A DNA stretch of 64,000 nt, taken from NCBI RefSeq assembly GCF_009208585.1, contig NZ_WFLN01000004.1, positions 62,001 to 126,000 of the forward strand, written 5' to 3'. The first letter of the stretch is position 1. Each line of letters opens with the position of its first letter. A model generated the notes under the pieces. That model was not told the DNA's origin and ran no database searches. It saw only the letters and a list, made by a program, of their open reading frames with translations. Shown here piece after piece: positions 34,550 to 43,872 of this stretch. The translations under genes and the position numbers were made by a program. The stretch is from Fluviispira multicolorata. Its GTDB lineage: Bacteria; Bdellovibrionota_B; Oligoflexia; Silvanigrellales; Silvanigrellaceae.

Positions 34550-35581
34550 ATGTATCTTATTGGATTCGATATTGGTGGGACAAAAATTGAAGCTATGCTT
34601 CTTCACTTTGGTAAAATGAAGAAGGAAGAAAGTTATATTTCTTCATTTGAGTTTCAAAAATCAACCGGCGAAATTGTTCCAGGGTTTATTCTTTTTAAAA
34701 AAAGAGTATTAACCGAACGCCATAATGGTTATGAACAAGTCATTGATAAAATGGCGCAACTTGCGAATGAAGTCTGTGCTGAAAGATGTATTGATCTTCA
34801 TTCCTTATCTGGAATCGGTTTGAGTGTACCTGGCCCCGTAGATCCTTTATCAGAGCTTGTTACTTCAAGTAATACAATGATTTTAGTTGGTCATAATTTA
34901 CAAAAAGATCTTCGTTCTAAACTCAATGTAACATTTCCTATTTTATCGGAAAACGATGCTAATTGCTTTGCTCTCGCAGAAACACTTTGTGGAGCAGGAA
35001 TAGAGCACTTTAAAAAAACAAAAATTCCTGTAAACAAACAGGTTTCTGTCGGTCTTATTTTAGGATCGGGTTTTGGTGGTGGTCTCATTGTGAATGGTCG
35101 TGCTGTCACTGGTCGTAGAGGTGGAGCAGGAGAAGTTGGACACATGACACTCTATTCTGATGGTTATCCATGTTATTGTGGCCGGAGGGGTTGTGCTGAG
35201 CAATACCTATGCGGACCAGCCCTTGAAGCTTCATTAAATAGCAGAATTTACTCTCAAATTGAAAAACGTCCTTCAGCTCATGAGATATTTGAACTTTATA
35301 AAGCTCAAGATCCAATAGCGCTTGCTGTCGTAAAGGAGTATAAAAAGAATTTAGCAATATTTTTAGGTTCTTTAACTTGTATGCTTGATCCTCATTATTT
35401 TGTTTTTGGTGGGGGCTTGAGTTTACAAAATATTATTTATGAAGGTATGGATCGAAAAATAGGTGAAAATACTTATTTACCAGATGAGCCAGTCACTGTT
35501 TATAAACATAAAATGGGTGATTCTTCGGGGGTAATTGGAGCAGCACTTGTTGTACTAGAACAAAATTGTTTGCACTTTTAA
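34550..35581 (+). CDS. ROK-family sugar kinase
   Basis: 343 aa. N-terminal ATP motif IGFDIGGTKIEAML. The ROK zinc site is present: GHMTLYSDGYPCYCGRRGCAEQY cut here to CYCGRRGCAEQY after the His. Sugar-binding SENDANCFALAE and GLILGSGFGGGLIVNG are standard. Likely glucokinase or N-acetylglucosamine/fructokinase-like; substrate not predictable. An insertion near residues 20-45 (HFGKMKKEESYISSFEFQKS) lengthens the protein over the usual 300. ATG 34550 has GGAGAG 6 bases upstream; an earlier in-frame GTG lacks a site. The stop overlaps the convergent marR stop by 4 bases. Confidence 0.9.
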   Translation: MYLIGFDIGGTKIEAMLLHFGKMKKEESYISSFEFQKSTGEIVPGFILFKKRVLTERHNGYEQVIDKMAQLANEVCAERCIDLHSLSGIGLSVPGPVDPLSELVTSSNTMILVGHNLQKDLRSKLNVTFPILSENDANCFALAETLCGAGIEHFKKTKIPVNKQVSVGLILGSGFGGGLIVNGRAVTGRRGGAGEVGHMTLYSDGYPCYCGRRGCAEQYLCGPALEASLNSRIYSQIEKRPSAHEIFELYKAQDPIALAVVKEYKKNLAIFLGSLTCMLDPHYFVFGGGLSLQNIIYEGMDRKIGENTYLPDEPVTVYKHKMGDSSGVIGAALVVLEQNCLHF

Positions 35582-36072
35582 ATAATCCCTTCCAAATTTT
35601 TTCTTATGGTTTTAAGAACTTTTGCAAGAATTGTTTTTTCTTGTTCTGATACGTCTTTTAAAACTTTTGGTCTGATTTGTTCACTGACAAGCAATGCATC
35701 ACCTAATTTTTTTTCTCCTAAGAAGGTGAGTTGTAAACTTTTAGCTCTTTTGTCGTTGCAGTCATCGTGCTTATCAAGCCACTTTTTATTCTCCATATTT
35801 TCAAGAGAGCGCGTTAAGCTTTGAGGCTCAACATCCATAACAAAAGCAAGGTCAGCCTGTCGAATACCTGGATAGCGTCCTATGTATACAAGTATTCTTC
35901 TTTCAAGACGACTCAGTTCGAAGTCTTTAGCAAGTTCACCGAGTTTATTTCTCCACAAATTAATCGTGTCGATAAAATAAAATTCTAAAAAAGCTTCTGT
36001 TGATAAGTTTTCAGAACTTATTTTTTGGAGAGCTTTTACTTTGTCTTGTGAGGTATTTTCTAGATTTTCCAT
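35578..36072 (-). CDS. MarR-family transcriptional regulator
   Basis: 164 aa. Winged-helix core: LSRLERRILVYIGRYPGIRQ, ADLAFVMDVEPQSLTRSLEN (recognition helix), then KKWLDKHDDCNDKRAKSLQL wing with the conserved D-x-R. The MarR family controls efflux, stress or degradation genes as dimers. A 17-base perfect palindrome lies 13-29 bases before the ATG, a likely autoregulatory site. It is in line with the Tad minus-strand genes (22 bases after tadC), so it may be read from that operon too. AAGGGAA precedes the ATG. Confidence 0.92.
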   Translation of the reverse strand: MENLENTSQDKVKALQKISSENLSTEAFLEFYFIDTINLWRNKLGELAKDFELSRLERRILVYIGRYPGIRQADLAFVMDVEPQSLTRSLENMENKKWLDKHDDCNDKRAKSLQLTFLGEKKLGDALLVSEQIRPKVLKDVSEQEKTILAKVLKTIRKNLEGII

Positions 36073-36084
36073 AGATTCCCTTTT

Positions 36085-36101
36085 CAGTTAATAATTAACT
36101 G
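36085..36101. promoter_or_regulatory. Perfect 17-base palindrome, candidate MarR operator
   Basis: CAGTTAAT-A-ATTAACTG, eight-base arms with a single central base, overlapping the tadC stop codon and 13 bases from the marR start. Size and AT-rich core (TTAATAATTAA) are typical of MarR-dimer sites. The absence of a loop argues against a terminator. Confidence 0.6.
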
Positions 36102-36727
36102 TCTAATGTTTTGATAAAGTCTTCGATAGATGCACTGCCTAATAAAATAAATATAACTGGAAAAATAAAGAAAACCAGTGGAAAGATCATTTTTACGGAT
36201 GCTTCGCTTGCTAATTTTTCGAGCTCTGAATTTGTCTTCGCTTTTAACTGACAACTTACCTGCGTTAAATTGTCAGTTAATGAAGTCCCAAGTTTTAGTG
36301 AGAGACTAATATTTTCAAAGACTTCACTCAGGTCGTCATGGAGATTGGGCTGAATGGCAGCTTGAGTGGCTTCGAAAAAAGAGGAGCCGAGATAATATTT
36401 TTTAAGAACAAATTTACATTTTTCTTTTAATTTTTTATCACTAATCGAATGGCTAGCTCTTTCAAAAGATGTAAAAATAGGTAGACCCGCTTGTAAATTT
36501 AGAATTAAAGTATCTACAAAGTCTGTAATTGCGTATTTAGAGATTAAGTTTTTATCTTTTTTAATTTTTATAATTTTGTTTAAATTTAAAAAATTCATAT
36601 CTTTGATTATGCAATTACTTGGATTTTTTATATTTGAATTGGCATGAGAATGCAGTGGCTTTAATATTTTTTTTACTATTAAAATATTTGTAGCAATAGA
36701 AAATAAAATTATGAATTTTTCATTCAA
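36095..36727 (-). CDS. tadC: Flp pilus platform protein TadC
   Basis: 210 aa. T2SSF-type inner-membrane platform protein of the Tad secretion machine. The core is FVDTLILNLQAGLPIFTSFE, ASHSISDKKLKEKC, DNLTQVSCQLKAKTNSELEKLA then AEASVKMIFPLVFFIFPVIFILLGS (cut here to KMIFPLVFFIFPVIFI). Shorter than average TadC (about 300), mainly by a reduced N-terminal part. It overlaps tadB by 8 bases. Confidence 0.85.
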   Translation of the reverse strand: MNEKFIILFSIATNILIVKKILKPLHSHANSNIKNPSNCIIKDMNFLNLNKIIKIKKDKNLISKYAITDFVDTLILNLQAGLPIFTSFERASHSISDKKLKEKCKFVLKKYYLGSSFFEATQAAIQPNLHDDLSEVFENISLSLKLGTSLTDNLTQVSCQLKAKTNSELEKLASEASVKMIFPLVFFIFPVIFILLGSASIEDFIKTLDS

Positions 36728-37463
36728 TTTTTGTGATCCTTTTTAGAAAAAATATTCCAATTATATTTAGTATTAAACTTAAAATGAATAAAATATTCCC
36801 AATTTTATTATGAAAGAAAAAGGTTATGTGTGAAGGAGAAATATAATAAATTATTAAAAAAAGAATTATGGGAACACAAGAAATGATTGTCGCTTGCAAT
36901 TGCATTTGTGCAGTCAAAACTTTTATTTTCTGTTCTATAAAAATACTACTTTTTGTTTTTTCTTTAGCTTGATTGAGAGTACGGATAAGATTTGATCCAT
37001 TCTGGTGACTTAACTGTATTGCGTTAAGAACATAGTTTAAATGTCTCTTGCCGAGTAAAGAGCTTCTTATATCGATGGCTTTTTTTATAGATTCTTGAAA
37101 AGACATTCCTTGTTGATAGGAACTAATAATAATAAATAAGATCCTTTTTATTGTGGGGCTCCAGAGCGATTTTTGTGCGACTAAAGTCATTGCCTCAGAA
37201 ATTTGTACACCCGCTTTTAAGTAGGCGCTTAAAAAATCTATTAAGGTCGGTATTTCTGAAATCAAACGCTTTTCCTCTTGCTTTAATTTTAGAGTTGACA
37301 AAATATGAATATAAAATTTTTTAGCATATGGATAAAAAATAGTTAATATTGGAAAAATAGCTAAATAAATTTTTTTTATGTCTATATTTTTTTGTAAAAT
37401 AAGCATAAAATTTGAAATAAATAAAATTGCGGTTAAGTAAAATTCATTTGTAGTTAAATTCAT
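36720..37463 (-). CDS. tadB: Flp pilus platform protein TadB
   Basis: 247 aa, T2SSF domain. N-terminal membrane helices, then EIPTLIDFLSAYLKAGVQIS, EAMTLVAQKSLWSPTIKRI, SSYQQGMSFQESIKKAIDIR and NAIQLSHQNGSNLIRTLNQA. Two C-terminal helices (IISCVPIILFLIIYYISP, IGNILFILSLILNIIGIFFL). It partners TadC as the inner-membrane base that couples the ATPase to pilin extraction. It overlaps tadA by 4 bases. Confidence 0.87.
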   Translation of the reverse strand: MNLTTNEFYLTAILFISNFMLILQKNIDIKKIYLAIFPILTIFYPYAKKFYIHILSTLKLKQEEKRLISEIPTLIDFLSAYLKAGVQISEAMTLVAQKSLWSPTIKRILFIIISSYQQGMSFQESIKKAIDIRSSLLGKRHLNYVLNAIQLSHQNGSNLIRTLNQAKEKTKSSIFIEQKIKVLTAQMQLQATIISCVPIILFLIIYYISPSHITFFFHNKIGNILFILSLILNIIGIFFLKRITKIE

Positions 37464-39037
37464 TTGTAGTTAAATTCATAAATAGGCTTCGTCAAAAAGG
37501 TTTTTGTTTGTTCGCAAAGAGTTACAACCTCATGAATCGATGTCACACATCTTTTTCCATTCGATAGGCGAGAAAGTTGAATAATATAATGAATAGCAGT
37601 GCTGATTTGCTCTCGAATGGCCGTTGATGGTAGATTTTGTGAAGCAAACATAACTAAAGTTTCGAGTCTAAGCAGAGCATCTCGAGGAGAATTTGCGTGG
37701 ATGGTTGTCATACTGCCGTCATGACCTGTGTTCATTGCTTGCAGCATATCGAGAGCTTCTTCACCTCTACATTCACCAATTATAATTCTATCAGGGCGCA
37801 TACGCAGAGCATTTTTAAGCAGAGTGCGAATTGTTACAGCTCCTGCCTTTTCAGAGTTTTCGATGCGGGTTTCAAGGCGCACAATATGTAATTGTTGAAG
37901 CTGGAGTTCAGCCGAGTCTTCAATGGTGATAATCCGTTCATTTTGAGGAATAAAGGAGCTTAGACAATTTAAAAAAGTTGTTTTTCCAGTACCTGTGCCA
38001 CCTGAGATAAGAATATTTTTTTTTGAAAGAACTATTTCGTTTAAAAACTCTCCTATTTCTTTTGTAATAGAAGAATTTTCAATGAGATAAGTCATGTCAA
38101 TGGAAAACTTAGGAAATTTTCGGATAGTTAGACAAGGGCCATTTAAAGAGAGAGGTGGTATTATTGCGTGGACACGTGCGCCACTTGGCAAGCGAGCATC
38201 ACAAAAGGGTGTGCTTTCATCAATTTTTCGTCCTACTGCGGTGCAAATTCTTTCGATGAGAGTCATAAGTGAACTTTGAGGATCAAATTTAATGGGAGAT
38301 AATGAAAGTTGTCCCTTGCTCTCAAAATAAGTTTTTTGTGCATTATTAACTAAGATTTCAGATATATCTTCATCTATTAAAGGGAGTGTTAGAATTCCAA
38401 AGTCATTAATTTGTGCACAGACACACCAAATAATTCTTTTAAATAAATATATATTTTCTTTATCGAATATGGAATTTTCTTTCCAATAAAAAGTGTCTAA
38501 AAAAGTAGATGCGGTTTTAACTATATCAAAGTAATGATATTTTTTTGTATTTAAGTGAGAAATAGAATACTGTGAAAGTTCATTTTGTACTTCTAAGAGC
38601 GTAATTTTAAATAGATTTAAGGAGAAAATTTTTGTAATGCTCTCATAAATTTTATTATGAATATTATTTCTCTCATTAATATCTTCTTCTTTTAAGTTTG
38701 GAAAAAGAAAAAGATCAATACATGAAGAATTAAATTTATTTTGCATCAAACTATTTAAAAAGAAACCGTCTGTATTTTTAAAATTTATAATGACTTGATT
38801 ATCTAAAAAATAAAATTTTTTACTCAGAAAATAAGTTGAAACAATTTTATTCCTTATTTCAAATATAAATCCATCATGCAAAAATATTTGACTAAATATT
38901 TTATTCTTATCTGAATGAGGTAAAATAATATCACAATCATTTGTATTTCCAATTGTTAATATACTTCTGTCATTAACATAGGCAATTTTCTTTTTAGAAC
39001 TGTTAACTATGCTCCAATTCATTTGGCTTTTCTCCAT
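37460..39037 (-). CDS. tadA: Flp pilus ATPase TadA/CpaF with N-terminal FHA-like domain
   Basis: 525 aa. The C-terminal two-thirds is a PilT/VirB11-class ATPase: [39 protein letters not shown], Walker [15 protein letters not shown] (about residue 345), [33 protein letters not shown] and [20 protein letters not shown]. It powers pilus assembly. Residues about 1-90 ([20 protein letters not shown] then [13 protein letters not shown]) follow the forkhead-associated fold pattern (IG-R-...CDI.L), so this ATPase may bind phosphothreonine partners. FHA-CpaF combinations are known in some lineages. The spacing between the FHA-like part and the core is about 100 residues of variable sequence. Confidence 0.93.
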   Translation of the reverse strand: MEKSQMNWSIVNSSKKKIAYVNDRSILTIGNTNDCDIILPHSDKNKIFSQIFLHDGFIFEIRNKIVSTYFLSKKFYFLDNQVIINFKNTDGFFLNSLMQNKFNSSCIDLFLFPNLKEEDINERNNIHNKIYESITKIFSLNLFKITLLEVQNELSQYSISHLNTKKYHYFDIVKTASTFLDTFYWKENSIFDKENIYLFKRIIWCVCAQINDFGILTLPLIDEDISEILVNNAQKTYFESKGQLSLSPIKFDPQSSLMTLIERICTAVGRKIDESTPFCDARLPSGARVHAIIPPLSLNGPCLTIRKFPKFSIDMTYLIENSSITKEIGEFLNEIVLSKKNILISGGTGTGKTTFLNCLSSFIPQNERIITIEDSAELQLQQLHIVRLETRIENSEKAGAVTIRTLLKNALRMRPDRIIIGECRGEEALDMLQAMNTGHDGSMTTIHANSPRDALLRLETLVMFASQNLPSTAIREQISTAIHYIIQLSRLSNGKRCVTSIHEVVTLCEQTKTFLTKPIYEFNYK

Positions 39038-39085
39038 TTAATTAATAATAGGAAGGTTCAAATTTATTAAGTTATTTTTTCATAT

Positions 39086-39913
39086 TTATTTAATGCTTTT
39101 TCCTTGAATTATTTGAAATGAATCATCCTTTATTATCTTTTTAATAATAGGATCTTCGATAAATTTATTAAAAGTCATTGCGGAAGATTTTTTAGAAGAA
39201 TAATCATTTGGATTGCGTAAGGATACTGAAAAGAATGAATACTGTTTCATAAAAGAAATAATTTTTACTTCATCTGGAGAAATGTAAAGACTTAAAGATT
39301 TACTCGAATTTCTTTTGCCTTGTCTGCTCGTTTGTGTGCCTATTCCAACAATTTCAATGCCATCAAGAATAGTTTCGGTGACCTTGCCAAATTGAGGGAT
39401 TTGTATATGAGCAATGATATCAATGCGATCACCAATTTGAAGGTGCTCTAAAAGTGAATTTTGTTCGACCTCTAATACAAAAAGTCTTTTTCCGAAAGGA
39501 ATTTTTTCAGGGAGAGTGGCTGTTTGAGAAATGGAATGAAATAAATTCTTTACGAGTGGCGTATTTTCATTGACATATGTGAGGATGGTTTTACCTCGGA
39601 TGCTTTCAAATTCAGAACTAAGTATAAAATGATCTTTATTTTCTCCAAGATCTAAATAAACGAATTTTATATTATCATCACCCACAATATGTCCTTTTGA
39701 AATATTTTTCTTTGCTACGGCAACCGCGTACTTATTTCGATTTATTTTTATACTGTCTTCACTTGTAAAGACGTAAAAAAGTAAATATTGAATGGCAGTT
39801 GTTAAAATTGCGAGCAGAATAGTTAAAAATAATTGTGACTTATTATCAGAATTATTGACATTTTTTTGTGGATTTTCTTTTAGATCATTCCATAATAGAT
39901 TTGTATTTTTCAT
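39086..39913 (-). CDS. cpaB: Flp pilus assembly protein CpaB/RcpC
   Basis: 275 aa. One N-terminal membrane helix (LFLTILLAILTTAIQYLLFY), then a SAF domain: VAVAKKNISKGHIVGDDNIK, SEFESIRGKTILTYVNENTP. The rest has the RcpC/CpaB fold (RLFVLEVEQNSLLEHLQIGD, RIDIIAHI, TILDGIEIVGIGTQTSRQ). It works in the periplasm, perhaps stabilising the secretin. It lies between the pilin and tadA genes. Confidence 0.9.
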   Translation of the reverse strand: MKNTNLLWNDLKENPQKNVNNSDNKSQLFLTILLAILTTAIQYLLFYVFTSEDSIKINRNKYAVAVAKKNISKGHIVGDDNIKFVYLDLGENKDHFILSSEFESIRGKTILTYVNENTPLVKNLFHSISQTATLPEKIPFGKRLFVLEVEQNSLLEHLQIGDRIDIIAHIQIPQFGKVTETILDGIEIVGIGTQTSRQGKRNSSKSLSLYISPDEVKIISFMKQYSFFSVSLRNPNDYSSKKSSAMTFNKFIEDPIIKKIIKDDSFQIIQGKSIK

Positions 39914-39937
39914 ATTGAATATTAATTTTCGAGTTAT

Positions 39938-40231
39938 TTAAAGATTTTCTTTATCAAAGATATCTTCATCTTTTTTAATTGAGGTATTGCCAGTGACTTC
40001 TGAAGCATTTTTTTGTGCTTTTTCTGCAGCCATGGTAGCATTTTTTTCGGATGCATTGATTTTATCAATGCTTTGTCCTGCAATTGCTCCAGCAAGGGAA
40101 GCTATCTTTGCTTTTATAGCACCACCAAAAAATGCCGTTGCAGCAATGGAAGCAACTGCAATAAGACTCAGAATAATAGCATATTCTGTTAGCCCTTGAC
40201 CTTTTTCTGACTTCATTATTTTCAAATGCAT
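39938..40231 (-). CDS. flp: Flp-type pilin
   Basis: About 97 aa. The prepilin site is EKGQGLTEYAIILSLIAVAS: cut after Gly, Glu at +5 and Tyr at +6, as in Flp/Fap pilins. The hydrophobic helix is followed by an unusually long, hydrophilic tail (SIDKINASEKNATMAAEKAQ and a charged end), making it larger than most Flp pilins (50-75 aa). ATG 40231 is preferred, with AAAGG 9 bases upstream; ATG 40240 is directly next to that site. Confidence 0.9.
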   Translation of the reverse strand: MHLKIMKSEKGQGLTEYAIILSLIAVASIAATAFFGGAIKAKIASLAGAIAGQSIDKINASEKNATMAAEKAQKNASEVTGNTSIKKDEDIFDKENL

Positions 40232-40399
40232 ATTTGTCATCCTTTAAGTAATAGCGTGTTTAAAACAACAATATTTTCTTTAAAATTTACTTTTTCTTTA
40301 AAATACAGATTTTAATCTGTGGATTAAGTATTGAAAGCATTGAAAAATATATTATCTAAAAATACTAATATTATTTTTAGTAATAAAATAAGGAGTTTT

Positions 40400-40438
40400 A
40401 TGAAAAACATAAATCAGAATACTATCTTTAGTATTTAA
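40400..40438 (+). CDS. 12-codon leader-like micro-ORF upstream of the secretin gene
   Basis: ATG 40400 with a very good AAGGAG four bases upstream, encoding MKNINQNTIFSI and stop. It lies in the 261-base divergent region, 55 bases before the secretin GTG. It might be a leader peptide affecting secretin translation; the short spacing and small size make chance likely as well. A short AT hairpin (CTAAAAAT and ATTTTTAG) precedes it. Confidence 0.25.
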   Translation: MKNINQNTIFSI

Positions 40439-40492
40439 AGATCAGTTTAAGCATAAAAAACTCTGTAGAAAACAGTAATTGAGGGTTGCAGT

Positions 40493-42364
40493 GTGATCAA
40501 ACTAATAACAGAATTTGAGCAAAACGCATTAAAAATTAATGAGAATCAAGTGAATTTAAAAACTCCAATTGGAATTCAAGCATCTATGACTGGCTTATTA
40601 AATCATATTTCTCTTTCTCTAAATGAAGGTCTTCTTTATAAGAAAAAACGTTTATTTCATACTTTTGGAATGACTTTTCCTATTGGTGTAATATGCTTTA
40701 ATAAAAAGGGAGCGCTTTTATGTTCTCCCAAAGTTGTACCAAAAAATTGTCTCTTTATTGCTCCTAAGGGGAGTTTTTATACTGCAGAGATACATCCTTC
40801 AATACTAAATAAAATTACTAAAAATAGCTATTTAAAAGAATTGAAAATCATAAAAAATAAATTAGCTAAAATGATTTATCTATTTTTAAAGTATTTTATA
40901 TATATTATGCTATTTTTAACTTTTAAAATTATTTCTATATCTGCTTTTGCAAATGAGAATTTAAAAATAAATATTGGGAAGACAAAGGTAATTCAGCTTT
41001 CATCACCCCCTCAAAGTATTCAGATATCAGACCCTGATATTCTTGATATTCAGCGTATAGGACTTACAAATTCAATTAAAATCATTCCAAAACAAAATGG
41101 GTTTTCTTCAATTACGGTAAACTATATGGGAGGAGAAGAAAATTTTTGGAATGTACAGGTTGGTCATTCAGATTTTAATACACAATCGCACAGTTTTAAT
41201 AATGATTCAGGACAAAACTCAAACTCATTGCCTTTAAATATTTTAACAACATATCTCAAAAAAATACGAGGTTTAAAATTAGTTATTAAAAATGGAAAAA
41301 TCATATTGCTTGGTAATATAAAAAGATATGAAGATTTCCGAACAATTGTTAAAGCTGTTGGGACAAATGGAAAATTATTCTTTCCAAGCTATCTTATTTC
41401 TCCTGAAATAGAAGAAGGAGTTATTCATTCTTTACAGTCAGATTTAAGAATAATGGGTGAAAAAAATTTAACAATTATCAGTAAAGGAGGCATTTATTCT
41501 TTAACAGGAGTGTCTTCATCCCCCGTTGGTAAGCATAGATCTTGGATTTTTTTAAATGCAATATTACCAAATTTAGTCGATGCAACCAGTCATTTTACGG
41601 GTGATAGCAGTGTTGTACAAATTAATTTAGAATTTCTTGAAGTTGGAAAAAAGGAAGGAATAGGAGGTGGTGTTCAGGCTCCTGGAACACGAGCTCCTAT
41701 TGCGACTTCACTCAATTTTTCTCCGTCACTTGTTGGTTCAGCATTAAGTGAACCTATTTTGCAAATTGCCCCTCTTCAATTTTTAATAAAAGCACTTGAA
41801 GAAAGATCTTTTGTACGCAATCTCGCTCAGCCTGTTGTAATTTCTCGTTCCGGAGAAAAGGCTTCTTTTTTAGCGGGAGGAGAAGTTCCTATTGTAACAA
41901 CTCAAAACTCTCAAAATAATCAAAGCTCATCCGTCACATTTAAACCATTTGGCATAATTTTTAATGTTCTTCCTCGTGTGCAATCGGATGGAAGTATTTG
42001 GTTAAAACTTGATTTAGAGGTAAGTGATATTTCAGAACTCTATTCAAGTCAAAATATTCCTGGGTTTACAAAACGCAAAGTGAGTACAAATATAATTTTA
42101 AAGGATAAAAACCTAGCTCTTTTAAGTGGTTTAGTGCAGGCAAAAAATACAAAAAATATTGAAAAATACCCTTTCCTTGGCAGTATTCCTATTCTCGGTG
42201 AACTCTTTAAAAGTAGGAAATTTAATGATGAAGAATCCGAATTGTGGATTGCTGTATCTGCTTTAAGAAGTGATTTAGAAGAAGAAAATCTTGGAGTTAA
42301 AAATTTTCTTAATATGAAAGCAGATGCTTTTAAGAAGAACTTAAATGGAAGCCTATTAGATTGA
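40493..42364 (+). CDS. cpaC: Tad secretin CpaC/RcpA with N-terminal DUF192-like domain
   Basis: 623 aa, GTG start. Residues about 25-105 match the DUF192 pattern: [58 protein letters not shown]. Residues about 122-150 are a signal/anchor-like helix ending ISAFANE. Then comes a typical CpaC protein: [20 protein letters not shown] (T2SS N-terminal domain), a BON-like part, and the secretin domain with [50 protein letters not shown] and [15 protein letters not shown]. Having a cytosolic-type domain ahead of the export signal is odd; an internal start near ATG 40871 could yield a normal secretin. Confidence 0.9.
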   Translation: MIKLITEFEQNALKINENQVNLKTPIGIQASMTGLLNHISLSLNEGLLYKKKRLFHTFGMTFPIGVICFNKKGALLCSPKVVPKNCLFIAPKGSFYTAEIHPSILNKITKNSYLKELKIIKNKLAKMIYLFLKYFIYIMLFLTFKIISISAFANENLKINIGKTKVIQLSSPPQSIQISDPDILDIQRIGLTNSIKIIPKQNGFSSITVNYMGGEENFWNVQVGHSDFNTQSHSFNNDSGQNSNSLPLNILTTYLKKIRGLKLVIKNGKIILLGNIKRYEDFRTIVKAVGTNGKLFFPSYLISPEIEEGVIHSLQSDLRIMGEKNLTIISKGGIYSLTGVSSSPVGKHRSWIFLNAILPNLVDATSHFTGDSSVVQINLEFLEVGKKEGIGGGVQAPGTRAPIATSLNFSPSLVGSALSEPILQIAPLQFLIKALEERSFVRNLAQPVVISRSGEKASFLAGGEVPIVTTQNSQNNQSSSVTFKPFGIIFNVLPRVQSDGSIWLKLDLEVSDISELYSSQNIPGFTKRKVSTNIILKDKNLALLSGLVQAKNTKNIEKYPFLGSIPILGELFKSRKFNDEESELWIAVSALRSDLEEENLGVKNFLNMKADAFKKNLNGSLLD

Positions 42365-42371
42365 GGATAAA

Positions 42372-43208
42372 ATGTATCTAATTATGGAGCGGGAAAGCGG
42401 TATTTTTCATTTTAGCTTATCTCCAGTTTCGGAAAGCAGCATTTTAAGAGCACTTATTTTAAATATGAATGAGAATAAAATAGTATTAAACAAAAAATAT
42501 ATTTTTATTGCTCTTGAAATACCTCACTCTTCGAGCCAATTCATGGACTATCGCTTTGTTTTTAATAATAAATTTTTAAAAGAATTTATCTTTCTTTTGA
42601 TAACTAAAATTATTAATATAGTTTATTTTTTTAAAAATAAACTGAAAAAAAATAAACTGAAAAGAGTAATATCCTTGACGTTGCTAATATTATTTTCTTT
42701 TTTCATATTTGATTTGGGAATGATTGAAGAAAAAACATATAATTTATTTGCAAATAATATTCAAAATGAAAGTATTTTTACTTGGAAAAATTACTTTATA
42801 AAAAGTAAAATTGCACAAAAAGTGGCACATAGAAAAAACTTTTTTATCCATGAAAAAATACCGAGTATTCGAGGTATCACTGATTTTAAAGTACTTCCAT
42901 TGTATTATAAAAATAAAAATATAGAAATATACAATGGATTTTTAGCTGTTTCTTATTCAAGAATTTTAACTGTAAAGGGAGAAGAGTCATTTATAAAAAA
43001 TCCTGTTGAGTACTGCTCAAAAAAAGGATTAAGTATATTTCATATTACTGAAAAAGATGAGATTTTAATTTTTGAATCTTCTAATATAAAAGATAAATTT
43101 AGAAATGATTTTTTCGCTATTTTTTCTGAAAATGAATTATTAAATAGATCTAAAAATAAAAATGATTATTGTAATTATTTAAATGAATTTATTGGAGAAA
43201 ATAATTGA
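42372..43208 (+). CDS. Tad-locus protein, single membrane helix, unknown function
   Basis: 278 aa, not recognised. GAGGA overlaps the secretin stop and precedes ATG 42372. Residues 1-70 are cytoplasmic in character, residues about 103-122 form one hydrophobic helix (VISLTLLILFSFFIFDLGMI), and residues 125-278 a Lys/Asn-rich soluble domain likely periplasmic. This topology resembles bitopic T2SS/T4P alignment components (GspL/PilN-like), but no motif proves it. It is coupled to the next gene by a 4-base overlap. Confidence 0.65.
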   Translation: MYLIMERESGIFHFSLSPVSESSILRALILNMNENKIVLNKKYIFIALEIPHSSSQFMDYRFVFNNKFLKEFIFLLITKIINIVYFFKNKLKKNKLKRVISLTLLILFSFFIFDLGMIEEKTYNLFANNIQNESIFTWKNYFIKSKIAQKVAHRKNFFIHEKIPSIRGITDFKVLPLYYKNKNIEIYNGFLAVSYSRILTVKGEESFIKNPVEYCSKKGLSIFHITEKDEILIFESSNIKDKFRNDFFAIFSENELLNRSKNKNDYCNYLNEFIGENN

Positions 43209-43855
43209 GTTCAGATATTTATATCCTTGAAATTAAAAATAATAGTTTTTATTCAGTCAAAGAAATTGAGAATAAAATTTCATTTAGTATACTTTCTAAC
43301 ACAGAATTTCTTGTGAATGAAAATGATAAAAAATCTGTAATAGAGTTAAATGAGGTTTTTTTATTCAATTCTGATTACTATGTATTTTTAAATAAGAATA
43401 ATGAATTTTATTTTTTATTTTCGAAAGAAAATCAAATTATTTTTCCTCTTCTATCAACAAGTATTTTTAGATTTGTTGAAAATCAATTTCAATTTGGAGT
43501 ATTGAAAATACTTAATGCAGGTTTTTATAAATTTATTATAATAAATAATAAAAAAATAATTATAATTTTATTATTTATTATGTCATTTATTCAAAGACAA
43601 TATATCTCTCTAGAGAGTGATTCATATAAAATAAAATATGAATCAAAAAAAAATATTTATGCAGGATATAAAAAAATAATTAAAAATATATCTATTGAAA
43701 AAAATATTCTTGAAAGTTTAAATACACAAAAATCAATCATTTATTCAAAAGAAAAAATAATAAAAAGCAAAGAAAATACCAAGAATAAAGTGCCAAAAGT
43801 AGAATATTTTGTGAGTGATCCTGATATCGAAATTTTCTTGCAATTAAAAAAGTAA
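43205..43855 (+). CDS. Tad-locus protein, single membrane helix, unknown function
   Basis: 216 aa, TTG start at 43205 (TTGA overlap with the previous stop) with GGAGA about 7 bases upstream. Residues 1-110 are a beta-rich soluble domain (SDIYILEIKNNSFYSVKEIE). Residues about 117-130 are a short Ile-rich helix (KKIIIILLFIMSFI), and the rest is Lys-rich. The two single-helix proteins may work as a pair between the secretin and the platform. Not assigned to a family. Confidence 0.6.
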   Translation: MSSDIYILEIKNNSFYSVKEIENKISFSILSNTEFLVNENDKKSVIELNEVFLFNSDYYVFLNKNNEFYFLFSKENQIIFPLLSTSIFRFVENQFQFGVLKILNAGFYKFIIINNKKIIIILLFIMSFIQRQYISLESDSYKIKYESKKNIYAGYKKIIKNISIEKNILESLNTQKSIIYSKEKIIKSKENTKNKVPKVEYFVSDPDIEIFLQLKK

Positions 43856-43872
43856 AATTATAATAGGGAGTT

